Assembly (NCBI RefSeq): GCF_000442645.1
Contig: NC_021915.1
Span: 372,001 to 436,000, forward strand
Source of the DNA: Corynebacterium maris DSM 45190
Lineage (GTDB): Bacteria > Actinomycetota > Actinomycetes > Mycobacteriales > Mycobacteriaceae
DNA length: 64,000 bases
Direction: 5' to 3'
Positions 52,371-62,486 of this stretch are shown here, in pieces; position 1 is the first letter of the stretch, and each line of letters begins with the position of its first letter. The position numbers were made by a program, and so were the translations under genes. Below the pieces are notes generated by a model. It did no database searches, was not told the DNA's origin, and saw only the letters and a program-made list of their open reading frames with translations.

Positions 52371-52892
52371 CTAATCCTCTTTAAGTGGTTGGGCGTAACC
52401 ATTCCGATGTTCAAAGAGCCGTCCTGATGGAAGCCGAAATCTCACGACAGGGCACACTCCTGCATTTGATGCAGCACCCTCAACCCGTGCGTTTCCTAAA
52501 CTATTTGGCCGGAGCATGCCTAGGACAAGTTCTTCCTCGCTGTCCTCCCAGAAAATGTTCTTATCGTCTAGCTTTAAGGGCTGAATCTTCACATTAGGGT
52601 TAGCGGATTTAATTCTGACCTCAGTAACCGGTTCTTCCCCCTCATTCACAACCACGATGTAATGTGATCGTGAATTTTCAAACCCCATATCATCAACAGC
52701 AACTGAGACTAAATTCGCTTGCCCCCTGTCCTGTCTTAAATCTAGCCGTTCCAACTCACCCCAATGCGCTTTACGATCCTCTCGACGGCGCCAGATATCA
52801 TACAAGATGTTGACTACGGCAACGAGGAGCGCAAAACCACCGCCGATAAGAGCAGCTGGCTCGGAGGCCAGGTGATCCCACAATTTCTCCAT
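52371..52892 (-). CDS. Hypothetical protein with one N-terminal membrane span
   Basis: 173 residues. One membrane segment (AALIGGGFALLVAVVNILYDIW, about 13-34) is followed by a charged linker and a beta-rich domain. No family recognised. The stop codon abuts the left end of the IS5-type fragment. Codon use is less GC-biased than fas, which suggests foreign origin. It could be a membrane-associated island gene, but this is not shown. Confidence 0.5.
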   Translation of the reverse strand: MEKLWDHLASEPAALIGGGFALLVAVVNILYDIWRRREDRKAHWGELERLDLRQDRGQANLVSVAVDDMGFENSRSHYIVVVNEGEEPVTEVRIKSANPNVKIQPLKLDDKNIFWEDSEEELVLGMLRPNSLGNARVEGAASNAGVCPVVRFRLPSGRLFEHRNGYAQPLKED

Positions 52893-53098
52893 GGCAGGAG
52901 AATATACACATCACCTGCAGATTACGCGGATTTCCTCACCCTGTTTTGTGGCTGATTGACCTTCTCAAGAGCGGGCAAGCCCACACACCCACGTTTTCGA
53001 TTAATTTAATAGAAGTGAACTGGGCGCAGGCCGCCACCATTACAGCCAGGGTTTCTATACCAGCCCGCACCCGTCTCACAACCCTTTTCAAAACACCA

Positions 53099-53137
53099 AA
53101 CCGCCTGCCAACCCCTTACAGGGGCCGGGAGGCGGTT
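53099..53137 (-). terminator. Terminator of fas; the rest of 52893-53248 is non-coding
   Basis: On the minus strand AACCGCCT (53137-53130) pairs with AGGCGGTT (53106-53099), with an inner CCCCT/AGGGG stem, followed by TGGTGTTTTG. It is about 110 bp after the fas stop. No gene is supported in the remaining roughly 350 bp between the hypothetical gene and fas. Confidence 0.7.
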
Positions 53138-53248
53138 CAGGCTTCTCTCGCAGTACCGGGGAAGCGACTCACTCAGCGAGCGGCCCAGCCACGTACTCGT
53201 GGCTGAACCCGCTCACCGGCAGCGGACCCAGCTCAACGCTGCAGGCCC

Positions 53249-56200
53249 TTAAGCCTCCGGTGCCGCCGGGTACACGCCGTCTTCGCCGAGTCGGACGTCC
53301 TCGTTGAGCAGGAGGTGAATCTCTGCTTCGTGGGCGCCTTCCTCCGGGAAGCGGCGGCCGTCGATCTGCTGGAACAGCGGGGCGCGGCCGATCATGCCGG
53401 CCTGCATGCGGGCGGAGCCGGCACGCAGACGCTCGGTGGCCTTCTTCCGCCACGCGTCGACGTCCAGGCCGGTGTTGGCGACCGCGGCCTCGAAGGTCGA
53501 CGGGTGGGCGTAGACCACCAGGGCGCCGACGTGGCCGAAGCCCAGGGAGGTCAGGGCGGCCGCCTTCACGGCGCCCTCACCCAGTGCCAGCGGGGCACGC
53601 AGCCACACCAGGTTCTTGGACTTCTCCTCGATCAGCGGATCCACCGTGTCCAGGGAAGCGTTCTGCGGGAGCGTGCCGGTGCGCAGCACGTCCATCAGTC
53701 CGCCGGTCTGGAACAGCGCGGCGCCTGCCTTGGAGTGGCCGGTGAGCGACTTCTGGGAAATCACGTACAGCGGCTTGTCCGGGTTGCGCCCGATGGCCGG
53801 CCACAGGATGGAGTGCAGCTCGGATTCGTTCGGGTCGTTGGCGTTGGTCGAGGTGTCGTGCTTGCTCAGTACGGACACGTCGTCCGGGGTCAGGCCCAGG
53901 GACTTCAGCGACTTCGCCAGCTTGGAGCGCGTGCCGCCGCGGCCCGCGCCCAAAGCGCCCAGGCCGGGGGCCGGGATGGAGGTGTGCGCGCCGTCGCCGT
54001 AGGAGGCGGCGTGCGCCACCACGGCGTGGACCGGCAGGCCCATCTCCGCGGCCACGGAGCCGCGGACCAGCAGCACGGTGCCGCCGCCCTCGGCCTCGAG
54101 GAAGCCGCCGCGGCGACGATCGTTCGCACGCGAGATGAAGCGGTTGTCGATGCCCTTGTCGGTCATCGCTTTCGTCTCCGCGGTGGCGTTCATGTCGCCG
54201 AAGCCGACCAGGGACTCGACCTGGACGTCGTCGATGCCGCCGGCGATGACGAAGTCGGCCTTGTCCAGCTTGATCTTGTCCACGCCCTCCTCGATGGAGA
54301 CCGCGGCCGTGGCGCAGGCGCCGATCGGGTGGATCATGGAGCCGTAGCCGCCCAGCAGGGCCTGCATGGTGTGCGCGGCGACGACGTTCGGCAGGGCTTC
54401 CTGCAGGATGTCGCCCGGGCGCTCCTCACCCAGGAAGCGGGTGACGAAGACCTTGTGCAGGGACTCCATGCCGCCGATGCCGGTGCCTTGGGTGGTGGCG
54501 ACGTCCAGCGGGTGGACGGTCTGCAGGAGCTCGGCGGGGGAGAAGCCTGCGTTGATGAAGGCGTCGACGGCGGTGACCAGGTTCCACAGGGCCATGCGGT
54601 CGAGCGAGTCGACCATGTGGTCCGGGATGCCCCACTTGGTGGCGTCGAAGTCGTCCGGCATCTGGCCGGCGACGGTGCGCGACAGGGTGGCCTTGCGCGG
54701 CACGTGCGCGGTGGCGCCCTGCTTGCGCGTGACGGTCCACTCGCCGTCGACCTCGACGACCTCGGTGAAGTCCGGATCGGCTTCCTCGATGTCGCGGGCC
54801 TCGGCCTCGTCGGCGACGGTGAAGGTGATGTCGCGGTCGAGGAAGACCTGGGTCAGGTCGATGGAGCCCTGGTCGACGAGGTGGTACTTGTCGGTCAGGG
54901 TGCGCACGCCGGAGCGGGCGACGACTTCATCGCGGAAGCGGTCGTAGATGTCCTCTTCGGCGATCTCGGAGCCGTCGGCGTCATACCAGCCCGGCTTCGG
55001 GTCCTCGTTCCATTCGACCAGGCCCATCATCCAGGCCAGCTCAAGCACGCCGGCGGCGGTCAGCTCGACGCTGCCGTCGCGCTGGATGCCGTACTCGGCC
55101 TGGAAGCGGGTGCGGCCGGATCCCCACGCGGAGACCTCGCCGACGCCGGCGATGACGACCATGTCGTCCAGGTCGGCGGTGACTTCGCCGACCTCGACGC
55201 CGGTGACCTGGGTCGGGTTGTCGACGTTCGGCAGGGCCGGGATGGTGACCGGCTCGACCTCGAAGTCCGGGCCTTCGGCCGGATCGTCGGCCGCGTCCTC
55301 GCGGGCCTGGGCGGCCAGCTCGGTGATGGACACCGGGGTGGAGCCCAGTCCGCCGGTCAGGTCGGCCTCGACCGGCGCCTCGGAGGCCTTCGCGCGGGTC
55401 TCCGCGGACGCCAGCGTCATGAGCTCGGAGGAGATCTCCTCCGGGGTCCAGACGTGGATGCCGGCCTTTTCGGCGGCCGGGATGATGGCGTCGTTGCCGC
55501 CCATCAGGTTGGTGCCGGAAACCCAGCCGATCTTGGCCTGGGCCAGGGTCACCCCGGCCGGCCAGCCGGCCTCGGCGGACCACTTGGCCAGGATGGCGTC
55601 CAGGGCGGACTTGACCTCGCCGTAGGCGCCGTCGCCGCCGAACATGCCACGGTTGGGCGAGCCCGGCAGGACGATGTGGGCACGGGTGTCCACGGCCTGC
55701 TGCGCCAGCTCAGACAGCCCGGCGATGGTGCGCTCGACGGACCACAGCAGCAGACGCGTCTGGTTTTCCGCGGCCGGGCCGGCGTCAGCCAGCGAACCGG
55801 AGACGCTCGGTGCGGCGAACGGGAACGCCAGGGTCGGGGTCAGGGCCGGTTTGGTGACCTTGACCTCGTTACCCACGGACTCCTTCTGCTCGTTGCCGAT
55901 CCAGTCGATCAGGGAATCGATGTCGCGGTAGGAGGACAGGTTCGCCGGGACCAGCCAGAGGGCGGAGCCCATGGCGCCGTGCTCGGCGTAGATCTTGCGG
56001 GCGAACTCCTTGCGCGACTGGGAGACGCGCGAGGCGGTCATGATGACCGTCGCGCCGCCTTCCAGCAGGCGCTCGACCAGGGCGGTGGCGATGGAACCCG
56101 GCGCAGCACCCGTGACGAGTGCGACGTCACCGGCGTACTCGCCCTCGAAGTCCTCCAGGGCGGCCTTCGCGATGTCTTCCATCAGCGCCGGGTCCTTGGC

Positions 56201-59200
56201 GCCGTTGTCGGCGTACCACTTTGCCTGCGCGGCGACGGTCTCGCCGGTGCCGGTGAAGCGGGAGGCCGGCAGGTCCTTCTGGCCGAGGGAGACGCGCGCG
56301 AGATCCTCGCGGGCGATCGCCCAGCGGTCGTCGAAGAGCACGGCCTTGTTGGCGTCGAAGGAGGGGGTGACCAGGTCGACCCAGTTGGAGCCGAGTTCGG
56401 CTTCGACGGCCTCGATGACGGTGGTGTCCAGCGGTTCGCTGGACTCGGTCTTCGGGGTCAGTCCCAGCTGGTCGAGGACGGTGCGGGCCGCGGTGGCCAG
56501 CACGCCGTCGGCGCCGGTGACGGACTCGGCGTACTCGTTGAGCGCCGCGGAGTCGACGACTCCGCCGCCACCGCCGGATCCGCCCGAGGTCAGCGAGACG
56601 CTGACGCCGTTGCGGGCCGCGACGGCCTGGACGGCGGCGTCGATGAGCCCGTCCACGTCCGCCTTGGAGGAGGCGGTCGTGGGCACGGTGGCCAGGGAGC
56701 CGCCGCGGACGGAATCCTCGTCGCGGGAGCCGATGAGGATCTCGGCTTCGACGTGGCCGACCCAGGAGGCGGGCAGCGACCAGGCGCCGGTGACGCGCTC
56801 GCCGACGTGCGCCGGCTTGTGGCCGGAGGCGCCGAAGAGCTGGCGCAGGCGCGCGGTGACGGCCTCGCCCAGGACAGAGCCGAAGGGGGAGTAGCCCGGG
56901 GCGGCGGTCTTGACGCGCTCGCGCAGAGTGGCCACGTCGGCCTCGGCCGCGCCGTCGATGGCGGGCACGCCGATTTCGGCGGACATGTCCATCAGCAGCT
57001 GGTTGCGGCGCGAGGACACGCCGTTGGTCAGCTCCTCGACGGTGTCCGAGTCGTTGATCTGGTCCAGGCGGATCTTGTTCTGGAAGGCGAAGAGCACCAT
57101 GATGGCGTCTGCGGCGCTGAAGCCCAGGTCCGGGGCGTCGGCGCCGGAGCCGCCGCCGGTGGCCGGGGCTGCCGGGGCAGCGGGCTCCGGGGTGGCGGCC
57201 GGGGCGGCCTCGGTGACGGTCGCAGAAGTGTCCGCGGCGGCGGCCGGGGCTTCCGGCGCCTCGTCGACGTCGTCTTCGACGACCGGGGCTTCCTGGACGT
57301 CGGCGAGCATGACGCGGTCCTGGTCGCGCTCGACGTTGAGCACCGGCAGGTCCACGCCCTCGACGGCCATGGAACGCTTCGCCAGGTTGGTCAGCGTCGG
57401 GGAGGCGGCCAGGCCGACCTCGATGATCTGCTCGACCTCGCCGAACAGCAGCGACTGGGTGTCGATCCACTGCACCGGGGAGGCGAACTGCCAGCTGAGC
57501 AGCTCGATGATCAGCACGCGAGCCAGGGCGTTGTCGTCGGCGAAGTCGGCGACCTTCTTGCCGTTGAGGCGCTCGGACGGGACGGCCGGGGCGATGGATT
57601 CGCCGATGGCGTCGATGAAGTCGTCGGTCAGCTCGAACGGGCGGGCGACCAGGTTCGGCACGTAGCGACCGACCAGGGCGTTAAGATCCAGCTCCTCCGG
57701 CAGCAGCTCGTCGAGCTTGTCGGCGAAGGCCGGCACGCCTGGCTTGAGCACGGAGGAGTGGAAGGGCACGTCGATGCCCGGGACGGTGACGAATGCACGG
57801 TCGCGGACGGCGTTGGCCTTGGCTTTCAGTGCGGCCAGGCCGGCCTTGGTGCCGGCGATGGAGTACTGCTGGCCCTTGATGTTGTAGTTGACGATCTGCA
57901 GGAACTCGCCGGTCTCTTCCGACACCTGGGCGAGGTAGTCCTCCACCTCGTCGGCGGCGACGCCGATCATGTTCGGACGCAGCGCGCCCATGCCGTAGTT
58001 CGAGCGGCCGTGCTCGTCGCGGTCGACGAGGGTGCCCATGGCGGAGCCGCGGGAGTAGACCACGTCGATGACGGCTTCGAGGTCGAAGATGTTCGCCAGC
58101 GAGGCCAGGGCGGTGTACTCGCCGAGGGAGTGGCCGGCGTACATGGAGTTCGACGCCAGGGCGTCGGCCTCGCGCAGACGCTCGGTCTGGGCGTAGGCGA
58201 CGACGGCGAGCGCGACCTGGGTGAACTGCGTCAGGTGCAGCACGCCTTCGGGGTGTTTGAAGGTGGTGCCACGCACGTTCAGCTCGGTCGGGTTCTCGTC
58301 CACGATCTGGCGGATGGAGAAGCCGAGTGCGTCGCGGGTGTGGCGGTCGGCGCGGTTCCAGATCTCGCGTGCTGCGGCAGACGCGTTGCGGTCGCCTTCG
58401 CCCATGCCTTCGGCCTGAATGCCCTGGCCCGGGTAGACGTACGCGGTCTTCGGCTGCGCCATGAGCGCCTGGCCGACGGAGACGACCTCGCCGTCGATGC
58501 GGCAGGTGACCTCGAAGGCGTTGTGGATGCCCTTGCGGCCGGCGCGCTCGACGGTGATCTCCACCTCGTCGTTGAGCTGGACCATGCCGTACATGGAGTA
58601 GGTCCAGCCGACGACGGTGCCGTGCTTGCCCGCCAGGTGCTGGGCGGTGGCAGAGAGCCACATGCCGTGCACCAGCGGGGCGTCCAGGTTGACCAGCTGC
58701 GCGGAGTTGTACGAGGAGTGGATCGGGTTGTAGTCGCCCGAGACCAGCGCGAACGGGGTCATGTCGCTCGGTGCGGTGACCACGGCGCGGTCGATGAACG
58801 AACGCGGGGTGGCCTCGACCTTGTCGGCGGACTTGCCGCCGCCCCACTCCGGCGCCGGCACCGGGGTGTCGGTGCCGTGGGCGCGGCCGCGGATGGCGAA
58901 GCGCTGCATCTGGGTGGCCACCAGCTCGCCGGATTCGCGGTCGAAGAGCTCGAGTTCCACGGTGACGATGCGGCCCGAGGAGGACTCGGCGATGGCGGTG
59001 CACTTGGAGGTGACGTCGATGGTGCGGCCGTCGGCAAGTTCTTCGAGCGGGCGGCGCACGTCGACGACGTGGTTGAGGTGCACGGCGTTGAGCAGGCCCT
59101 CGATGACGGGGTAGCCGTCTTCGAGCTGGCCGGAGCCCAGCGCGGTGTAGATGGCCGGCCAGCAGGGGCCGACCAGCACGTCCGGGGTGCCCGGATCGAC

Positions 59201-62200
59201 GGTGCCCAGGGCGGCGCCGGTGACGGCGGTGTGCGCGGTCAGCAGCTCCGGGGCGAAGGTGAAGGAGTACTTGGCGATCCCGAAGGGCGCGTCCGCGGAC
59301 TCGGAGCCCTCGATGATCTGCGGCATCTCTTCGATGTGGTCGCCGTTCTCGGAGATCGAGCCGACGCCGGCCAGGCCCTCGAGCAGGGCGAAGACGGAGT
59401 CCGGGAGGCGCTCGTCAGAGACGACCGGGGAGGCGCCGGTGGCCACGGAATCGGGCAGATCCAGCGGCACGGTGACCTCGCGCACGTAGAACGGGCGCTG
59501 CTCCTCGGGCAGGTTGTCCCAGTAGGAGTCCGCGGTGATGCGGATGGACCACAGGCCGTCCTCGTCCTGGATCAGGTCGTAGGCGTCTTCGTCCATCTCG
59601 TAGGCCGGGTTGGCCATGAGGTGGCCGTGCCAGACGATGGTCGGGGCGGCCTTGATGAACTCCGCGGCGTCCGCGGCGTCCGCCAGGCGGGAGTACTGCT
59701 TCTCCGGCTGTGCGCCGGCGGCGGTCAGGGCCTCGGTGGAGCCGGACTCGTAGCGGGCGAGCAGGTCGGCGACCGGCTCGTTCTTCTGGGTGATGCCGGC
59801 GACCGCCATCGGGCCCGGGATGATGCGGACCTGATCGGCGGTGTAGCGCTCGTCCTGGGCCTGCCACAGGGTGTCCTTGCCGAACCAGACCGGCAGGTCG
59901 CCGTCGATGGCCGGCACCCACGGCATGGGCTTGACGTGCTTGCGGTTGAGCTGGATCCACCATGCGGCGTCGCGCGGGGAGACGATGAACTCCGCGGCCT
60001 GCGGGTAGGCGTCCAGCAGCTTCTTCGCGGCGGCCGGGGCGTCGGCGACGTCCTCGACGCCGGGGAACAGGGTCTCGATCTGGCCGTGGTCGGCCTCGTT
60101 GAGACGCGCCTCCACGCGGTGCAGCAGGTCGAGGAAACGGTCGTCCCAGGTCGGGTCGACGAAGGGGTGGGCCAGCTCCACGAAGTGGTTGACCCACTCG
60201 GCGTAGGTCATCTTCTCCACGTCGCCGAAGTACGGCTTGGAGGTCTTGGCCAGCATCTCGATGATCTCGTCGCGGCGGGCGTCGTAGTCCTCCAAGTCCA
60301 GCGAGGTGATGAAGCGCGACGCGGCGGCGAACGAGTTGTCCAGCTCGTGGATGTCGGCCAGCAGGTGCGACTGCGAGGACGCGGCGCCTGCGGCGCCGGT
60401 GCCGCGGGCGACCCAGCCGTTGTTGTCGTCCGGGCTGACGCCCTTGGTGTTGACCAGCAGTTCCTTGACGGAATCCGTGGCGGTGGCCTCCTTGGCGGCC
60501 ATGGCGACGGTGCCGATGAACACGGCGTCGACCGGCATCGCCGGCAGGTCGTACTGCTCGGCCCAGGTACCGGTGACGTAGGTGGCGGCGCGCTCCGGGG
60601 AGTAGATGCCGCCGCCGACCATCAGCAAGACGTTCGGGTGCTTGCGGGTCTCCGCGTAGGTCTGGATGAGCATGTCGTCCAGATCGGTCCAGGAGTGGTG
60701 GCCACCGGCGTGGCCGTCCTCGACCTGCATGAAGACGTAGGTGTCCGGGTTGGCTGCCGCGATCTTCAGGGTGTCGCGGATCTGCTTGGTGGTGCCCGGC
60801 TTGAAGGCGATGTACGGGAAGCCGTCGTCCTGCAGCTGCGTGAGCAGCTCGGTGGCTTCCTCGACCTCCGGGATGCCCGCGGAGATGGTCACGCCGTTGA
60901 ACGGCGCGCCGGCGGCGCGGGCCTTCGGCACGATGCGGGCCTGACCGAACTGCAGGTTCCACAGGAAACGGTCGAAGAACATGGTGTTGAACTGGGCGGT
61001 GCGGCCCGGTTCCAGCAGCTCGACGAGGTCGTCCTTGTGCTTGGTGAACACCTCGTCGGAGTACATGCCGCCGCCGGCCAGCTCGGTCCAGTAACCGGCG
61101 TTGGCCGCCGCTGCGACGATGCCGGCGTCGGCGGTGGACGGGGTCATGCCGCCCAGCACGATCGGGGACAGGCCCGTCGCGGTGGAGAAGCGGGTCTGGG
61201 TGTAGGTCTTGCCGTCCGGCAGGGTCACCAGGCGCGGGGCGTAGTCCGCGTAGTCGGTGGCCTCCGGCAGCTCGGCGCCCGGGGTGGCCAGGTGGTCGCG
61301 CTCGGCGGCGGTGGCGGCGGGCACGACGGCCACGCCGGTGCCGCCCAGCAGCTTCTCGGTCATGCGGCCGAGGCCGCCGTCCAGCGCCAGGGCGTGGGTG
61401 ACGCCGGCTTCGCGCAGGTCCTTGACCTGGGCGGGCCAATCATGGGACTCGACCAAAATGGCGTTGGCCAATTCGGCTGGGGTCACACCATCGAAGGTGA
61501 TCCCGCACTGCTCAGCCCACTGCGCGGCGAGATCGGCCGCGGCCTGGTTGCCGGAGTGGTGGAAGGGGTAGGCGACCGGGAGCGCGTCGAAGAGCGGCTC
61601 GCGCGGGGAGCCGCCGAACAGGGCGTCCTCCAGCTGGGCGTTGAACAGTTCCGAGTCGGCGGTGATGGCCTCTTCGGCGGCGGCCAGCTGCTCCGGGGCG
61701 CCGGAGAGCACGACGTGGGTCGGGCCGTTGGTCACGGCGATCTCGACGCCGTCGATCTCCGCGATCAGCTCGGCGACGACGGCGCGGGGCAGGCCGCGCA
61801 CACTGAGCATGCGGGCGCGCGGGTCGGTGGCGCCGGCGACGTGGCTGGCGGCGGTGCCCATGAGCACGGCGAAGGCCAGGGCCTGCTTCGGCTGACGCGC
61901 GGCGACCACGCCCAGGGAGCCCTGGGAATGGCCGACGAGCTCGGCCTCGGCTAGGTCCAGGCCGAGGTCGCGCAGGTGGTCGACCGCGGCGATCTGGCCC
62001 AAGACGATGCCCGGGACGCTGACCGCGGGGTGGGCGTCCATGTCGAGGGCGGTCGCGTCGGCGTCCGCCTCGAGCAGGGATTCCAGGCGCTCGAGGGCGC
62101 CCGGGACGGTGGAAGCGATGGTGCGGGCCACCGGGCCGGTGGTGGCGCGGGCCTCTGCGAGGGCCTCAGCCAGTCGACCGACCGAATGGTGGCTGGCGGC

Positions 62201-62290
62201 GGCGTTGGTGAGCACTGATTGCCACGGGGAACCCTGGCCCGCAAACAGCAGGGCGGGGCGATCCATGGCGAGCAGGGGGGTCAAAGACAT
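53249..62290 (-). CDS. fas: Type I fatty acid synthase
   Basis: 3013 residues, the size of corynebacterial FAS-I. Domains in order: acetyl transferase (GHSQG, Ser122), enoyl reductase, dehydratase with hot-dog motif GDYNPIH (about 1185), malonyl/palmitoyl transferase (GHSLGE, Ser1388), ACP (GVSSRRNQ; Ser1759 is the likely phosphopantetheine site), ketoreductase (VTGAAPGS, about 2055), ketosynthase (Cys2659 in GACATAA, His2811 in HDTSTNAND, His2852 in LTGHSKAG). All key residues are intact. It makes the acyl chains for phospholipids and mycolates. I use the ATG at 62290 (MSLTPLLAMD); a longer reading adds a basic leader. No phosphopantetheinyl transferase gene is adjacent. Confidence 0.97.
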   Translation of the reverse strand: MSLTPLLAMDRPALLFAGQGSPWQSVLTNAAASHHSVGRLAEALAEARATTGPVARTIASTVPGALERLESLLEADADATALDMDAHPAVSVPGIVLGQIAAVDHLRDLGLDLAEAELVGHSQGSLGVVAARQPKQALAFAVLMGTAASHVAGATDPRARMLSVRGLPRAVVAELIAEIDGVEIAVTNGPTHVVLSGAPEQLAAAEEAITADSELFNAQLEDALFGGSPREPLFDALPVAYPFHHSGNQAAADLAAQWAEQCGITFDGVTPAELANAILVESHDWPAQVKDLREAGVTHALALDGGLGRMTEKLLGGTGVAVVPAATAAERDHLATPGAELPEATDYADYAPRLVTLPDGKTYTQTRFSTATGLSPIVLGGMTPSTADAGIVAAAANAGYWTELAGGGMYSDEVFTKHKDDLVELLEPGRTAQFNTMFFDRFLWNLQFGQARIVPKARAAGAPFNGVTISAGIPEVEEATELLTQLQDDGFPYIAFKPGTTKQIRDTLKIAAANPDTYVFMQVEDGHAGGHHSWTDLDDMLIQTYAETRKHPNVLLMVGGGIYSPERAATYVTGTWAEQYDLPAMPVDAVFIGTVAMAAKEATATDSVKELLVNTKGVSPDDNNGWVARGTGAAGAASSQSHLLADIHELDNSFAAASRFITSLDLEDYDARRDEIIEMLAKTSKPYFGDVEKMTYAEWVNHFVELAHPFVDPTWDDRFLDLLHRVEARLNEADHGQIETLFPGVEDVADAPAAAKKLLDAYPQAAEFIVSPRDAAWWIQLNRKHVKPMPWVPAIDGDLPVWFGKDTLWQAQDERYTADQVRIIPGPMAVAGITQKNEPVADLLARYESGSTEALTAAGAQPEKQYSRLADAADAAEFIKAAPTIVWHGHLMANPAYEMDEDAYDLIQDEDGLWSIRITADSYWDNLPEEQRPFYVREVTVPLDLPDSVATGASPVVSDERLPDSVFALLEGLAGVGSISENGDHIEEMPQIIEGSESADAPFGIAKYSFTFAPELLTAHTAVTGAALGTVDPGTPDVLVGPCWPAIYTALGSGQLEDGYPVIEGLLNAVHLNHVVDVRRPLEELADGRTIDVTSKCTAIAESSSGRIVTVELELFDRESGELVATQMQRFAIRGRAHGTDTPVPAPEWGGGKSADKVEATPRSFIDRAVVTAPSDMTPFALVSGDYNPIHSSYNSAQLVNLDAPLVHGMWLSATAQHLAGKHGTVVGWTYSMYGMVQLNDEVEITVERAGRKGIHNAFEVTCRIDGEVVSVGQALMAQPKTAYVYPGQGIQAEGMGEGDRNASAAAREIWNRADRHTRDALGFSIRQIVDENPTELNVRGTTFKHPEGVLHLTQFTQVALAVVAYAQTERLREADALASNSMYAGHSLGEYTALASLANIFDLEAVIDVVYSRGSAMGTLVDRDEHGRSNYGMGALRPNMIGVAADEVEDYLAQVSEETGEFLQIVNYNIKGQQYSIAGTKAGLAALKAKANAVRDRAFVTVPGIDVPFHSSVLKPGVPAFADKLDELLPEELDLNALVGRYVPNLVARPFELTDDFIDAIGESIAPAVPSERLNGKKVADFADDNALARVLIIELLSWQFASPVQWIDTQSLLFGEVEQIIEVGLAASPTLTNLAKRSMAVEGVDLPVLNVERDQDRVMLADVQEAPVVEDDVDEAPEAPAAAADTSATVTEAAPAATPEPAAPAAPATGGGSGADAPDLGFSAADAIMVLFAFQNKIRLDQINDSDTVEELTNGVSSRRNQLLMDMSAEIGVPAIDGAAEADVATLRERVKTAAPGYSPFGSVLGEAVTARLRQLFGASGHKPAHVGERVTGAWSLPASWVGHVEAEILIGSRDEDSVRGGSLATVPTTASSKADVDGLIDAAVQAVAARNGVSVSLTSGGSGGGGGVVDSAALNEYAESVTGADGVLATAARTVLDQLGLTPKTESSEPLDTTVIEAVEAELGSNWVDLVTPSFDANKAVLFDDRWAIAREDLARVSLGQKDLPASRFTGTGETVAAQAKWYADNGAKDPALMEDIAKAALEDFEGEYAGDVALVTGAAPGSIATALVERLLEGGATVIMTASRVSQSRKEFARKIYAEHGAMGSALWLVPANLSSYRDIDSLIDWIGNEQKESVGNEVKVTKPALTPTLAFPFAAPSVSGSLADAGPAAENQTRLLLWSVERTIAGLSELAQQAVDTRAHIVLPGSPNRGMFGGDGAYGEVKSALDAILAKWSAEAGWPAGVTLAQAKIGWVSGTNLMGGNDAIIPAAEKAGIHVWTPEEISSELMTLASAETRAKASEAPVEADLTGGLGSTPVSITELAAQAREDAADDPAEGPDFEVEPVTIPALPNVDNPTQVTGVEVGEVTADLDDMVVIAGVGEVSAWGSGRTRFQAEYGIQRDGSVELTAAGVLELAWMMGLVEWNEDPKPGWYDADGSEIAEEDIYDRFRDEVVARSGVRTLTDKYHLVDQGSIDLTQVFLDRDITFTVADEAEARDIEEADPDFTEVVEVDGEWTVTRKQGATAHVPRKATLSRTVAGQMPDDFDATKWGIPDHMVDSLDRMALWNLVTAVDAFINAGFSPAELLQTVHPLDVATTQGTGIGGMESLHKVFVTRFLGEERPGDILQEALPNVVAAHTMQALLGGYGSMIHPIGACATAAVSIEEGVDKIKLDKADFVIAGGIDDVQVESLVGFGDMNATAETKAMTDKGIDNRFISRANDRRRGGFLEAEGGGTVLLVRGSVAAEMGLPVHAVVAHAASYGDGAHTSIPAPGLGALGAGRGGTRSKLAKSLKSLGLTPDDVSVLSKHDTSTNANDPNESELHSILWPAIGRNPDKPLYVISQKSLTGHSKAGAALFQTGGLMDVLRTGTLPQNASLDTVDPLIEEKSKNLVWLRAPLALGEGAVKAAALTSLGFGHVGALVVYAHPSTFEAAVANTGLDVDAWRKKATERLRAGSARMQAGMIGRAPLFQQIDGRRFPEEGAHEAEIHLLLNEDVRLGEDGVYPAAPEA

Positions 62291-62345
62291 GGGGGACGAG
62301 GTCCTTACTTTGCTGAACAATAGCTTTCGACTACGCCACCGTAAC

Positions 62346-62359
62346 CTACGGGCGCGTAG
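62346..62359 (-). promoter_or_regulatory. Inverted repeat in the fas leader
   Basis: CTACGggcgCGTAG (5-bp arms) lies 56 bp upstream of the fas start, just downstream of a promoter-like stretch on the minus strand (TTTTAAACTATCTACG, about 62354-62369). It could be the site of a fatty-acid regulator such as FasR; the consensus could not be checked. Confidence 0.3.
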
Positions 62360-62486
62360 ATAGTTTAAAACCTTCCTGCCAATGTGGTGAGAATTACGAA
62401 TGTATAACGGTGGTGGGCGTTTTGCCGCCGAGCCAGTACCTCCCGACCACCCACTTTTTGGGGGAGATGACCTAGAGTCCACACCC

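Noticed and set aside
52946..53206. Possible 86-codon gene before the fas terminator
   Set aside because: It runs through the terminator hairpin of fas, has no ribosome site and no coding-like composition.
53315..61954. Very long open frame antisense to fas (about 2,880 codons)
   Set aside because: It is a shadow of codon bias in a GC-rich gene: composition is low-complexity Gly/Arg/Val/Asp, no domains, while the fas strand carries all seven domains with intact catalytic residues.
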